Shown here piece by piece: positions 35,931 to 48,245 of a DNA stretch of 52,914 bases. This DNA is from CAYMLL01 sp964390645 (GTDB taxonomy: Bacteria > Planctomycetota > UBA8108): assembly GCA_964390645.1 (NCBI GenBank), contig CAYMLL010000015.1, forward strand, positions 1-52,914, written 5' to 3'. The notes beneath the pieces were generated by a model, which searched no databases, was not told where the DNA came from, and saw only the letters and a program-made list of their open reading frames with translations. Both the position numbers and the translations under genes were made by a program. Position 1 is the stretch's first letter. Every line of letters starts with the position of its first letter.

Positions 35931-36454
35931 CCGTCGTCCGCCGGCCCGGCCTGCCTCGATCAACCCGCCGGGGAGTGCCTACGAGTTTCTGCACCCCTGC
36001 CTGCCTCGGGAGGGTTTCGATAGAATCCCGGCAAGACCCTTCGGGGAGCAGCGCCGTCGTCGATCTCGGACCCGATGGCCCGCTCTCGAATCCGAAGCAC
36101 TTTCCCGGCGGACCGATAGCCGTGTGCAGCGACGAGGCCTGAAGCTCCGCAGAGCCCTTTCTGCGAACGCCGCAGCCCGCCCTCCCGTCACTCCGGTCGA
36201 CCGAAGTCCTGGCGGTTACGAGCAGGTGTCCGCTTCGCCTGGACTGCGTAGCGACAACGACTTCGGTCCGCGCGAGGGGTCAGGCACCCGCCCAGGGAGG
36301 CGATCGCCTTCGCTTCTTTCTCGCCGCACTCCCGGCTCCTGGTTGTCGCGACGGTGTATTCGTAAACCGTCCGCGGTGTCGTACCATGAACGACAGTTCA
36401 GCCCGGGTCGGATGCGCTTCGGACGCATATCGCCCGGAGCCCGAGAGGCCTGTC
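35931..36454. other. 524-base spacer without a recognisable gene
   Basis: Open frames here on either strand have no family resemblance, poor SDs and scattered composition. A TAGAAT hexamer at 36021-36026 lies inside a short inverted repeat (CGGGA...TCCCG), with no convincing -35. The spacer presumably carries the promoter of the PSD1 gene; an untranslated RNA cannot be excluded. Confidence 0.5.
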
Positions 36455-39091
36455 ATGAAACGGAAGATCGTCTCCATCCTGCTCCTTGTGCTCGGAGCCG
36501 TCGGCCCGCCGGCACGGACGGCCGATCCGATCGCCCCATCCTCCGGCGTCACACCCGTCTTCGAGCGAGACATCCGGCCGATATTCCGCGCCTACTGTCT
36601 CGACTGCCACGGCGCTGCCAAGAAGAAGAAGGGGAGCCTCGACCTTCGCCTGGCACGACTCACCCGACTCGGCGGCAAGTCCGGTGCGGCAATCGTCCCC
36701 GGCGAGCCCGCGAGGAGCCTCCTCCTGAAGCGTGTACGCGAAGGTGAGATGCCGCCGGGCGAGATCCGGCTCGACAGCGAGAAGATCGCCGTTCTCGAGC
36801 GCTGGATCGCCGGAGGCGCCAAGACCTCCGGCCCGGAGCCCGACACGATCGGCGAGGGCATCGGGATCACGGCTCACGAGCGCGACTTCTGGTCACTGCA
36901 GCCGATCGTTCGCTCTCCCGTGCCGAGCGTTGACGACCCTCGCGCGCGGACAGACATCGACGCCTTCGTCGTCAACGCGATGCCCGACGGCCTCTCGCTG
37001 TCCCCGGACGCGCGACCGCTCACTCTTCTTCTGCGAGCCAGCTTCGACCTCACGGGCCTGCCGCCCGATCACGATGTCGTCGACGAGTTTCTCGCCGATC
37101 CCTCGGACGCCGCGTACGAGCGGCTCGTCGATCGCCTGCTCTCGTCGCCCGCATTCGGCGAGCGCTGGTCACGCCACTGGCTCGATGTCGCCGGCTACGC
37201 CGATTCCGAGGGTGGATCGAACCGGGACGGTATCCGTCCGTGGGCCTACAAGTACCGCGACTACGTGATCCGGTCCATGGGACACGACGTGCCCCTCGAC
37301 CGGTTTCTCACCGAGCAGCTGGCGGGTGACGAGCTGGCCGGAACGAAGGATGGCGACTGGACGGAACGGCAGATCGAGCTGCTCACCGCGACGGGTTTCC
37401 TTCGCATGGCGGCGGACGGCACCCGGGACCGGAACTCCTCCGAGTTTCGCAACGCCGTCGTCGCGGACACCTTGAAGATCGTCAGCTCCTCGCTCCTCGG
37501 TTTCAGCCTCGCCTGCGCCCAATGCCACGACCATCGTTACGATCCGATACTGCAGACCGACTACTACGCGGTGCGCGCGATCTTCGAGCCGGCCCTCGAC
37601 TGGAAGAGCTGGCGCACGCCGGAACAGCGAGGCGTCTCGCTCTACACCCGCGCCGACCGCCAGGCCGCCGAGCGGATCGAGTCACAGGCGCAGACCCTGG
37701 CCCGGGAGAAGGAGGCCAAGCAGTCGCGTTACATGGCGGAAGCGCTGACGAAGGAGCTCGAGAAGTACGAGGCGCCCTTGCGCGGCTCCCTCCGACGCGC
37801 GTACGAGACGCCCGCCGGCAAGCGCACCGAGGAGGACAACGCGCTCCTGAAGAGGTACCCCAGCGTGAACCTCCATCCGGGTGTCCTCTACCAGTATGAC
37901 CAGAAGGCGGCCGACGACCTCAAGACCTACGACAAGCGCATTGCGGACGTCCGTGCGACGAAGCCGGCCGAGGAGTTCGTGCGCGCTCTCACCGAGCCGC
38001 CCGCGCACACTCCGACGACATTTCGCTTTCATCGTGGCGACCACCGGGAGCCTCGCGAAGCGGTCTCACCCGGGACCCTGACGGCTCTGTCGCCCGTCGG
38101 CGCAGGGCGCGCGGTGCTGCCAGGAAACGACGCTAACCTCCCGACGACGGGGCGACGACTCGCATTCGCCCGCTGGCTCTCGAGCGAGCACAACCCGACA
38201 ACGGCCCGGGTGCTGGCGAATCGTATCTGGATGCACCTCTTCGGTCGAGGGCTCGTGGCGACGCCGTCCGACTTCGGCAAGCTCGGCTCGAAGCCAACGC
38301 ATCCGGAGCTTCTCGACGCGCTTGCGCTATCTCTGTACGAGAGCGGCTGGAGCCTGAAGCGGTCCCTGCGGAGCATCATGCTGTCGACTGTCTACCGCCA
38401 GTCGTCGCGACGCGATCCCGATCGCGACACGATCGACCGATCGAATCTCTACTACTGGCGCCAGTCCGTGCGCCGTCTGGATGCAGAGGTCGTGCGCGAT
38501 CGCATGCTCGCAGTCACCGCAAAACTCGGAAGATCCCTCTGGGGGCCGGCGGTCGCCGTCACGGAAGATGAGACCGGTCAGGTGCTGGTCCCGCCTGGAA
38601 CGAGACGTCGTAGCGTCTACGTGCAGTCGCGACGATCGCAGCCCGTGGCGCTGCTCGAGGTGTTCGACGCCCCCGTCATGGTGACGAACTGTGAACGGCG
38701 CTCGTCATCGACGGTGGCGACACAGTCCCTGATGCTCCTCAACGGGGCCTTCGTGCTCGAACAGGCGGCCGCGCTCGCCGACCGCGCACGACGCGAAGCC
38801 GTCGACATCGTGAATGCACCGATCCTCGCGGGCGTGGAGGTCGACGTGGCGCTGTCGAAGATCGACACCCCGCCGATCCTCGCGCAAGCTGCCACAGCCT
38901 GGCAGCTTGCCTACCAACGCCCCGCCGGGCGTGAAGAGCTGCGGCTCGCGGCAAGCTTCCTCCGACGACAGATCGACACGCTCACACGTTCACCGCGGAA
39001 GCTCCCCGGAGCGCGCGGGCCGACCGAGCAGGCGATCTCGAACCTGTGTCACATGCTTCTCGTATCGAACGAGTTCCTCTATGTCGAATGA
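36455..39091 (+). CDS. PSD1 / DUF1549-DUF1553 protein with planctomycete cytochrome c domain
   Basis: 878 residues from an ATG with GAGAGG upstream, starting with a signal peptide (IVSILLLVLGAVGPPARTA). Near the N-terminus a heme c motif CLDCH (48-52) and MPPGE form the planctomycete cytochrome c domain; DUF1549 follows with SFDLTGLPP and WSRHWLDVAGYADSEGG, then a second CxxCH (CAQCH, 354-358), a charged middle and DUF1553 (NRIWMHLFGRGLVATPSDFG through LLVSNEFLYVE). The function of this hallmark planctomycete family is unsettled; extracytoplasmic redox or polymer degradation roles are proposed. Its end overlaps the DUF1501 start by 11 bases, the usual partner. Confidence 0.95.
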   Translation: MKRKIVSILLLVLGAVGPPARTADPIAPSSGVTPVFERDIRPIFRAYCLDCHGAAKKKKGSLDLRLARLTRLGGKSGAAIVPGEPARSLLLKRVREGEMPPGEIRLDSEKIAVLERWIAGGAKTSGPEPDTIGEGIGITAHERDFWSLQPIVRSPVPSVDDPRARTDIDAFVVNAMPDGLSLSPDARPLTLLLRASFDLTGLPPDHDVVDEFLADPSDAAYERLVDRLLSSPAFGERWSRHWLDVAGYADSEGGSNRDGIRPWAYKYRDYVIRSMGHDVPLDRFLTEQLAGDELAGTKDGDWTERQIELLTATGFLRMAADGTRDRNSSEFRNAVVADTLKIVSSSLLGFSLACAQCHDHRYDPILQTDYYAVRAIFEPALDWKSWRTPEQRGVSLYTRADRQAAERIESQAQTLAREKEAKQSRYMAEALTKELEKYEAPLRGSLRRAYETPAGKRTEEDNALLKRYPSVNLHPGVLYQYDQKAADDLKTYDKRIADVRATKPAEEFVRALTEPPAHTPTTFRFHRGDHREPREAVSPGTLTALSPVGAGRAVLPGNDANLPTTGRRLAFARWLSSEHNPTTARVLANRIWMHLFGRGLVATPSDFGKLGSKPTHPELLDALALSLYESGWSLKRSLRSIMLSTVYRQSSRRDPDRDTIDRSNLYYWRQSVRRLDAEVVRDRMLAVTAKLGRSLWGPAVAVTEDETGQVLVPPGTRRRSVYVQSRRSQPVALLEVFDAPVMVTNCERRSSSTVATQSLMLLNGAFVLEQAAALADRARREAVDIVNAPILAGVEVDVALSKIDTPPILAQAATAWQLAYQRPAGREELRLAASFLRRQIDTLTRSPRKLPGARGPTEQAISNLCHMLLVSNEFLYVE

Positions 39092-40568
39092 TTCTCGAGA
39101 CGCCTCCGTGAGAGACCCGGATCACCCTCTCCTGTCGGGAAACGTATCTCGCCGACGGTTCCTGACGGCAAACGCGATGGGCATCGGAGCGGTCGCGCTC
39201 GCGAGTCTCCTGCGCCGGGACGGCCTCCTGGCACGCGAGCGATTCCGGAACAGTGACCCAGTCGAACACGAATCACGCGGGCCGCATTTCGCGCCGCGCG
39301 CCAACGCGATGATCTCGCTGTTCCAGCACGGCGGTCCGTCGCATGTGGATCTTCTCGATCCGAAGCCCGAGCTGACGAGACTCCACGGCAAGGAGTACTC
39401 GGACGAGGTCCAGTACAGCTTCATCAACCGCGCCAGCAAGAAGCTGCTGGGAAGCCCGTGGGAATTTCGCCGCCACGGCGAGTCCGGAACGCCGGTGTCC
39501 GAGCTGCTTCCTCACCTTAGCGAGATCGTCGACGACATCTGCGTGCTCCGCTCGATGCACACCGGCGCCAACGGGCATGAGGTCTCGATCCGCTACTTCC
39601 ACGGTGGCATCCCCGGCGTGCTCGGACGTCCCACAATCGGATCATGGCTGACCTATGGGCTCGGATCCGCGAGCGACTCGCTGCCTTCGTACATGGTGCT
39701 GACCGACCCCGGCGGTCCTCCCGTCGATGGCACGCACAACTGGTCAAACGGCTTCATGCCGCCGCTCTTTCGAGGCACCGTGCTGCGCCCGAAGGAGCCG
39801 CGGATCCTCAACCTCAATCCTCCCGCGTATCTCCGTGGCGACCTGCAGCGCCAGAGTCTCGACTTCCTGCGTGAGCTCAACGAGCGCCACCTCGATCGCA
39901 ACCCCGCCGAGGAGGATCTGGAGGCACGCATCGCGAGCTACGAACTCGCCGCCAGGATGCAGAGTGCCGCGCTCGAGGCGCTCGACTACTCGAAGGAGTC
40001 CGAAGCGACGAAGAAGCTCTACGGCCTCGACGACTCGACGACACGGGATTACGGGACACGATGCCTCCTCGCGCGGCGCCTCGTGGAGCGAGGCGTGCGC
40101 TTCGTGCAGCTCTTCCACTCGGGCCAGCCCTGGGACAACCACAGCAACATCCGCGGCAGCCTGGCGTCGATCTGCAAGCGCACCGACAAGCCGGTCGTCG
40201 CTCTCGTGAAGGACCTCAAACAGCGTGGTCTCCTCGATACGACGCTCGTTCACTGGGGCGGTGAGATCGGACGACTGCCCGTCACCGAGAACCACGGCAA
40301 ACCGGGGAAAGTCGGACGCGACCACAACGGCCAGGGCTTCACGATGTGGCTCGCGGGCGGAGGCATCCGCGGCGGTACGGGCTACGGCGAGACCGACGAG
40401 TTCGGCCACCGCGCCGTCGTCGACCGATTGACTCCGAACGACTACCAGGCGACCGTCCTGCGCCTCTTCGGCCTTGACCACGACAATCTCGTATACGAGC
40501 ACAACGGCCGCCAGCAGGAGATCACGGCGGGACGCTCGGCGAGAGTCGTCGAGGAAATTCTCGCCTGA
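39081..40568 (+). CDS. Tat-exported DUF1501 protein
   Basis: 495 residues. The twin-arginine signal SRRRFLTANAMGIGAVALA (Arg-Arg-Arg-Phe-Leu) predicts export by Tat after folding. The DUF1501 domain is related to the alkaline-phosphatase/sulfatase superfamily and has FQHGGPSHVDLLDPKP, TGANGHEVS, and GEIGRLPV and DHNGQGFTMWLAGGGIRGG near its end. Paired with PSD1 proteins throughout Planctomycetota; the 11-base overlap implies translational coupling and joint work outside the cytoplasm. Substrate unknown. Confidence 0.95.
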   Translation: MSNDSRDASVRDPDHPLLSGNVSRRRFLTANAMGIGAVALASLLRRDGLLARERFRNSDPVEHESRGPHFAPRANAMISLFQHGGPSHVDLLDPKPELTRLHGKEYSDEVQYSFINRASKKLLGSPWEFRRHGESGTPVSELLPHLSEIVDDICVLRSMHTGANGHEVSIRYFHGGIPGVLGRPTIGSWLTYGLGSASDSLPSYMVLTDPGGPPVDGTHNWSNGFMPPLFRGTVLRPKEPRILNLNPPAYLRGDLQRQSLDFLRELNERHLDRNPAEEDLEARIASYELAARMQSAALEALDYSKESEATKKLYGLDDSTTRDYGTRCLLARRLVERGVRFVQLFHSGQPWDNHSNIRGSLASICKRTDKPVVALVKDLKQRGLLDTTLVHWGGEIGRLPVTENHGKPGKVGRDHNGQGFTMWLAGGGIRGGTGYGETDEFGHRAVVDRLTPNDYQATVLRLFGLDHDNLVYEHNGRQQEITAGRSARVVEEILA

Positions 40569-40818
40569 GCGGACCGGTCGCCGCCTCCCCCGGAGAGGAC
40601 TCGCTCGCGAGCCGGCCTCCCGAAGTGGCACGGAGACGTCCTGAGCGGCCGCACCACGGATAGCCGGCCACGGCGCCCGCGATCAGAGCTCCCCGTCCAG
40701 GAACACGAATCGTCCCCTTCGCACCGAGGGATCGTTCCCACGTGGTGACGGATTCCCGGTATTTCCGCTAAAGACGACCCACTCGCCGTGCCGATAAACC
40801 CGAGAGGCCTTGTTCTCT

Positions 40819-40835
40819 CCGGCGGACCCCGCCGG
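40819..40835. promoter_or_regulatory. Strong GC stem-loop upstream of ftsK
   Basis: CCGGCGG and CCGCCGG form a 7-bp stem with a 3-base loop 18 bases before the ftsK GTG. It could cap the DUF1501 transcript or control ftsK initiation. Otherwise 40569-40853 holds no gene. Confidence 0.35.
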
Positions 40836-40853
40836 GACAAGAACTGACGAACC

Positions 40854-43380
<2,527 letters not shown>

Positions 43381-43381
<1 letters not shown>

Positions 43382-43418
43382 TCCCGGATGGGAGAGTAGC
43401 CCCTCCAGGGGCCGGGAT
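43381..43418 (+). terminator. Nested stem-loop after ftsK
   Basis: ATCCCGG (43381-43387) pairs with CCGGGAT (43412-43418), and inside that arm CCCC (43400-43403) pairs with GGGG (43408-43411). It begins at the last base of the ftsK stop codon. There is no long T run afterwards, so rho-independent termination would be weak. Confidence 0.45.
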
Positions 43419-43531
43419 TGCTCCTGAACGCCGCGATCAGCCTGTGGTAGGATGCCCCATCCGGAACGCCGGAAGTGGCGTGAGTTGAACAGCCCCCGCT
43501 CCTTTCGGGGAAGCCCGCTTCGAAGCGCACA

Positions 43532-45040
43532 ATGCCCGCTGACGCCCCTCGCCAGAGTCCGGGACCCGAGATCAAGGTCAACCTGATCAGCCTCGGCTGC
43601 CCGAAGAACCTCGTCGACAGCGAGATGATTCTCGGCGACCTCGGAAGCTCCGGCTTCGTCGTGACACCCGACGCCGACAGCGCTGATGTCATCGTGGTCA
43701 ACACCTGCGGGTTCGTCGAGTCCGCACGTGAAGAGTCGATCAACACGATTCTGGAGGCTTGCCAGCTGAAGGAGACGTCCGACGCGCCGAAGAAGGTCGT
43801 CGTCACCGGGTGTCTCGGCCAGCGCTACGGCACCGAGCTACGTGAGGAGATCCCCGAGCTCGACGCGATCGTCGGCCTCGGCGAGTACGACCACCTCGGA
43901 CACGCGCTTCGCGAGCTCGTGTCCGATTCCACCGCCCGACCTTACTACCGTGTCACCGATCCCACGAAGGCGTGCAGCGCCGAGGTCGGGCGCTTCCGCC
44001 TCACGCCCTCGCACTTCGGATACCTGAAGATCTCCGAGGGCTGCGACAACCCCTGCACCTTCTGCGCTATCCCGGCGATCCGTGGCCGCTTCCGCTCGAA
44101 GACCGTCGAGATGCTGGAGACGGAAGCGCGCGAGCTGGTGTCGAGCGGCGCGTCCGAGCTCGTGCTGATCTCGCAAGACACGACATCCTACGGCGTGGAC
44201 CTCGACGGCACGTTCCAGCTGGCCAAGCTGCTGGAGCGTCTCGCCGCGATTGACGGCGTACGCTGGATCCGTCTCCTCTACGCCTATCCCGCGTACATGA
44301 CCGACGAGATGATCGATGCGATCGCGTCGATCGACAAGGTCGTCAAGTACGTCGACATGCCGCTGCAGCATATCTCCGACCCGATGCTGCGCCACATGGG
44401 CCGACGCATGCCGGAACCCAGAACACGCTCCCTTCTCGATCGCATGCGTGAGCGGATTCCGGACCTCTACCTCCGTACGACCTTCATCGCGGGATTCCCC
44501 GGCGAGAGCCGGCGCGACTTCGAGATCCTGCGAGACTTCATCAGGAGCTTCCGCTTCGAACGCCTTGGCGTGTTCCCCTATTCTCCCGAGGACGGCACAC
44601 CTTCCGCGACCTTCAGCGAACAGGTACCCGAGGACGTGGTCAAGGGCCGCCTCGAGGAGCTCATGCTCACGCAGCAGGAGATAGCGTTCGCTCGAAATCG
44701 CGAGCGAGTCGGGGAGATCACCGAGGTGCTCTTTGACAGCGCCGAGGAGCTCCACGAGCCGGGTGACGGGGTCGCGGCGTTCGTCGCGGCGCGCGGCCGC
44801 AGCTACGGTGAGGCGCCAGAGATCGATCCAGTCGTCCTCGTGTCGACCGGCGAGTTCACGGCGTGCGACCCGGCTTCGGCCCCGCCACCCACGAAAGACG
44901 GCTCGGGGTTCGTCGAGATCGCCCTGGCAAGGTCCGCCGAGACGCTGCCGATCGAGGTCGGCCAGAGGCGGCTCGTGAAGATCACCGGCACGCATGACTA
45001 CGACCTCCTCGGCGTTCCCGTCAGGATCAACGATGTCTGA
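43532..45040 (+). CDS. rimO: Ribosomal protein S12 methylthiotransferase RimO
   Basis: Radical-SAM enzyme that adds a methylthio group to an Asp of ribosomal protein S12. The N-terminal MTTase domain begins NLISLGCPKNLVDSE, the RimO-specific signature, with further cluster Cys in VNTCGF and TGCLGQR. The radical-SAM cluster is CDNPCTFC (C171, C175, C178). The C-terminus is a TRAM domain. The length of 502 residues is somewhat above typical because of a Pro/Ala-rich insert near 450. Its stop overlaps the pgsA ATG by 8 bases. Confidence 0.96.
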   Translation: MPADAPRQSPGPEIKVNLISLGCPKNLVDSEMILGDLGSSGFVVTPDADSADVIVVNTCGFVESAREESINTILEACQLKETSDAPKKVVVTGCLGQRYGTELREEIPELDAIVGLGEYDHLGHALRELVSDSTARPYYRVTDPTKACSAEVGRFRLTPSHFGYLKISEGCDNPCTFCAIPAIRGRFRSKTVEMLETEARELVSSGASELVLISQDTTSYGVDLDGTFQLAKLLERLAAIDGVRWIRLLYAYPAYMTDEMIDAIASIDKVVKYVDMPLQHISDPMLRHMGRRMPEPRTRSLLDRMRERIPDLYLRTTFIAGFPGESRRDFEILRDFIRSFRFERLGVFPYSPEDGTPSATFSEQVPEDVVKGRLEELMLTQQEIAFARNRERVGEITEVLFDSAEELHEPGDGVAAFVAARGRSYGEAPEIDPVVLVSTGEFTACDPASAPPPTKDGSGFVEIALARSAETLPIEVGQRRLVKITGTHDYDLLGVPVRINDV

Positions 45041-45683
45041 CGTCAAGACCGATCCTGCGAGGACGAACCTGCTCAACCTGCCGAATCAGCTGACGCTGGC
45101 CCGGCTGCTGCTGTCGATCGTCTGGTTCGTCGTCCTCTCGCTGATCAATCACGGGACGTTCAGCCCGGCCCAGAAACCGCTCGTCCTCAACATCTGCGCG
45201 GCGTTCTTCGCGCTCGCGATCTTCACGGACTTCCTCGACGGCTACCTCGCCCGCAAGTGGAACATGGAGTCGACGTTCGGTCGCATCGCCGACCCCTTCG
45301 TGGACAAGATCGTCATCTGCGGCGGCTTCATCATGCTCACCGGAATCTCTTCGCTCATCGAGCCGTGGTATCCGGTGCTTCTCGTATTGAGAGAATTCCT
45401 GATTTCCGGTCTGCGGAGCTACATCGAGTCCGTCGGCAAGGCGTTCGGCGCGCAGCTCAGCGGCAAGCTGAAGATGATCTTTCAGAGCATCGCGATCCCT
45501 GCGGTCATCGTCCACGAAGCAAACTTCGCCCCGCTCATCCGCAGCGGCGAGACCGGACAGATCGCGTCGCTCGCGACTCCGTTCGAATGGCTGACGATCG
45601 GCCTGCTCGTCGTAACGATGCTGCTGACGTTCACTTCCTGTGTGGGGTACATCCACCGCGCCGTGATCTTGCTTCGCGAGTAA
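45033..45683 (+). CDS. pgsA: CDP-diacylglycerol-glycerol-3-phosphate 3-phosphatidyltransferase
   Basis: Makes phosphatidylglycerol phosphate in the membrane. 216 residues with four to five membrane helices and the CDP-alcohol phosphotransferase motif DG-x2-AR-x8-G-x3-D-x3-D, seen here as DGYLARKW then GRIADPFVD. NLPNQLTLARLLL at the N-terminus is typical. The ATG at 45033 lies inside the rimO end, giving translational coupling; rimO-pgsA is a recurrent pair. Confidence 0.94.
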   Translation: MSDVKTDPARTNLLNLPNQLTLARLLLSIVWFVVLSLINHGTFSPAQKPLVLNICAAFFALAIFTDFLDGYLARKWNMESTFGRIADPFVDKIVICGGFIMLTGISSLIEPWYPVLLVLREFLISGLRSYIESVGKAFGAQLSGKLKMIFQSIAIPAVIVHEANFAPLIRSGETGQIASLATPFEWLTIGLLVVTMLLTFTSCVGYIHRAVILLRE

Positions 45684-45826
45684 GAAGAGTGCCCGGACAC
45701 GTCGTGACCGCCGACGATCGGCGAGAAGCGCTGAGGACACGACGGGACTCTCCCCGCCTCCGCATGACCCTGGTGAAGACGAACACCCCACCGAGCCGCA
45801 CAACCGCGAGATAGGAGCATCGAGCC

Positions 45827-47506
45827 TTGTCCCGCTCATCGGGAGGGAGAAGCGGTCGCGCTCGTCGACGACGAGGCTCGGCTCAGTCTTCGGTCGGTCC
45901 GCGTCAAGGCGCCGGCAAGCGGTTTCGCGGCGGCTCCGACTGGGTCCTCCCGATCGCCCTGAAGTTCGCGGCGTTCATCGCGATCCTCGTCGTCGCTTCG
46001 ATGACATGGCAGGCGAGCACCGCGATCGGAGTCGCGCGTGAACACCTCGAGGACGAGATCACCAGGGATGGCCTCGCGCGTGTTCGCTCGATCGCCGGAC
46101 TCATCGATCCCGACTGGCTGGTCAAGAATGCGGAGTCCACCGATAGCGACATCGAGGCGAATATCTCGGTGCTGCGCGAACGCCTGGGGCTGTTCGCCGG
46201 CGAGTTCGACGGCGACGATCGTCTACAAGACATCGTCGTGTTCAGCCAGTCTCACGGGAAGATCCTCGCAACGGCGCGTGGGGTCGGGACGGCCAGGGAC
46301 CAGATACGTTCCCTCGAGCGTGCCGTCGATTCCGAAGCCGCGATCACTGCGGAGGTGAAGGTCACGGAGCTGGAGGTCGACGATGTCCCCGTACGCAGCT
46401 TCTCGCGACAGCTATTCGCCGGCGCGAACGCCAAGAGAGCCCCGGCGGGCAACTACGTCGGCAAGGTCGAGGTGCTGCTCTCCGCGGAGGAGATCGAGGC
46501 CGCACATGCTGATCTCGTCGGCTCGCTCACGCGTGTCACGATCAGCGCCTGTCTTGCCGCCACGGCCGCCGCGTTTCTGCTGGCGAGCCTGCTGACACGC
46601 CCGATTCGCGTTCTCGTCAAGGACATGCGTCAGGTCAGCCTCGGCAATCTGCAATACCAGACGAGCGTGAACTCGAGTGACGAGCTCGGCAGCCTCGCGC
46701 GTGCCTTCAACGTCATGACCGGCAACCTGCAGTCAGCCGAAGCCGCGAAGGTGCAGCAGAAGGCGCTCGAGCACGAGCTTTCGCTCGCAACCGAAATCCA
46801 GAGCGGTCTGCTGCCAGATCGGATCCCCGTCGTCGATGGCATCGACGTCGCCGCGTTCTATCTCTCCGCAAAGGAGGTCGGCGGGGACTACTACGACTTC
46901 ATTCCGATCGATGACGCGTACCTCGGCGTCGTCATCGCGGACGTTTCCGGCAAAGGTGTTCCCGGGTCTCTCGTCATGACGATGACACGCAGCCTGCTGC
47001 GCATGGCGTCGCGCGAAGAGTGCGCACCCGGCAAGACGCTGCGCGAGGTCAATCGTTGCCTCTGCGGCGACATGAGCCCCGGGATGTTCGTGACGCTCGC
47101 GTACCTCGTTCTCGACAGGACGACCCGCGAAGTGAGCCTGGTGCGCGCCGGCCACAACGCTCCTCTTCTCTTCAACGCTCGCCAGAAAACGCTCATCAAC
47201 CTGCACCCCGACGGAATAGCCATCGGCCTCGATCGATCCGGATCGCTCTTCGACGATCAGCTCGAGGAGCAGCGTTTCCGGCTCCACCCGGACGACGTGC
47301 TCGTGCTCTACACCGACGGAATCGTCGAGGGCAAGGATCGACGCGGAAACGACTTCGGCGATCGACGGCTCGAGTCCTTGATCGTCGAGAATCACCGTGC
47401 CTCCGCCCGTGACCTCGTGGAGATCATCGTCGACGACCTGTCCCGTCACCAGCACGGCACGGAGCGTTCCGACGACATCACGCTGCTGATCCTGAAGGCC
47501 GTCTGA
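45827..47506 (+). CDS. RsbU-type membrane PP2C phosphatase with HAMP domain
   Basis: 559 residues from a TTG with AGGAGC upstream. An Arg-rich N-terminus, a membrane helix near 42-62, an extracytoplasmic sensor to about 235, a second helix near 235-258, a HAMP domain (TRPIRVLVKDMRQVSLGN) and a short coil lead to a SpoIIE/PP2C domain starting near 325. Metal-ligand motifs are GGDYYDF, VIADVSGKGVPGSL, GHNAPLL and SDDITLLIL. Such phosphatases dephosphorylate STAS anti-sigma antagonists; the STAS gene starts 106 bases downstream and is the likely substrate. Confidence 0.93.
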   Translation: MSRSSGGRSGRARRRRGSAQSSVGPRQGAGKRFRGGSDWVLPIALKFAAFIAILVVASMTWQASTAIGVAREHLEDEITRDGLARVRSIAGLIDPDWLVKNAESTDSDIEANISVLRERLGLFAGEFDGDDRLQDIVVFSQSHGKILATARGVGTARDQIRSLERAVDSEAAITAEVKVTELEVDDVPVRSFSRQLFAGANAKRAPAGNYVGKVEVLLSAEEIEAAHADLVGSLTRVTISACLAATAAAFLLASLLTRPIRVLVKDMRQVSLGNLQYQTSVNSSDELGSLARAFNVMTGNLQSAEAAKVQQKALEHELSLATEIQSGLLPDRIPVVDGIDVAAFYLSAKEVGGDYYDFIPIDDAYLGVVIADVSGKGVPGSLVMTMTRSLLRMASREECAPGKTLREVNRCLCGDMSPGMFVTLAYLVLDRTTREVSLVRAGHNAPLLFNARQKTLINLHPDGIAIGLDRSGSLFDDQLEEQRFRLHPDDVLVLYTDGIVEGKDRRGNDFGDRRLESLIVENHRASARDLVEIIVDDLSRHQHGTERSDDITLLILKAV

Positions 47507-47612
47507 ACACCACGGATCCCGCCCTTACCGGCCTGGTTCGACTGATCCCTGGCGCCGTGCTACTCTCTGCTGGACCCTCGGGCAGCTGAATCACAGGGGA
47601 AAAATCGAACAG

Positions 47613-47984
47613 ATGACGAGCCTCGAGATTCACCGCGAGGAACGCATTGACGGGCTCGTGTATTTCGAGCTCGAGGGCTGTCTCGACGCGCACAGCTTCG
47701 AGAAGCTCGACGCTCTCTTCGAGAGACACTTCAACCAGGGCAGCTATCGGTTCGTCGTCGACGTCCGCCGCGTGGGCTACCTCTCGAGCGCGGGCGCAGG
47801 CGTGTTCATCGGTGCAGCCGGCACCTGCCAGGACAACAGCGGCAACGTTGTCCTCATCCAGCCACCGCACGAGGTGACGGAGATCCTGGAGTTGCTCGGC
47901 GTCTATCGGATCTTTCCCGTCGTCGACGGAATCGACCAGGCCCGGGAGCACTTCGAGCAGGAAGAGCGGGAGGCCGTGGTCTGA
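47613..47984 (+). CDS. STAS-domain anti-anti-sigma factor
   Basis: 123 residues, a single STAS domain. LEGCLDAHSFEKLDALF and the switch loop GYLSSAGAGVFIG place the phosphorylatable serine at Ser58 or Ser59, matching SpoIIAA/RsbV. In partner switching the unphosphorylated form binds a serine-kinase anti-sigma factor and frees sigma. The upstream RsbU-type phosphatase would activate it. No RsbW-like kinase is seen in the window. Confidence 0.93.
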   Translation: MTSLEIHREERIDGLVYFELEGCLDAHSFEKLDALFERHFNQGSYRFVVDVRRVGYLSSAGAGVFIGAAGTCQDNSGNVVLIQPPHEVTEILELLGVYRIFPVVDGIDQAREHFEQEEREAVV

Positions 47985-48115
47985 TCCCGTACGGCCCCTT
48001 CTCCACGTATTCCACTTCCGCGGCGCTCTCGGTCGACCGGGCCCCGCAATCCGGTGCTCATAGGCGCATCCTCCGGCCGCCCACCGGCGACGATGGCGTC
48101 CGACGTATGGACAGT

Positions 48116-48144
48116 TTGACGTCCTTTTCGGCCCATCCTAAACT
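48116..48144 (+). promoter_or_regulatory. Sigma70-type promoter for rpoN
   Basis: TTGACG at 48116-48121, a 17-base spacer and TAAACT at 48139-48144, with a leader of about 95 bases. One of the best promoter matches in the window. The rest of 47985-48115 shows nothing. Confidence 0.6.
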
Positions 48145-48245
48145 TCTTCGTCAGTCCGACAAAGCACGACCGGGGAGGAACGTGAGGGGGACGGTCCGAA
48201 ACGGGAAAGACGTCGGGTTCACGGGGCGCTACGAGAGGGAAGACG

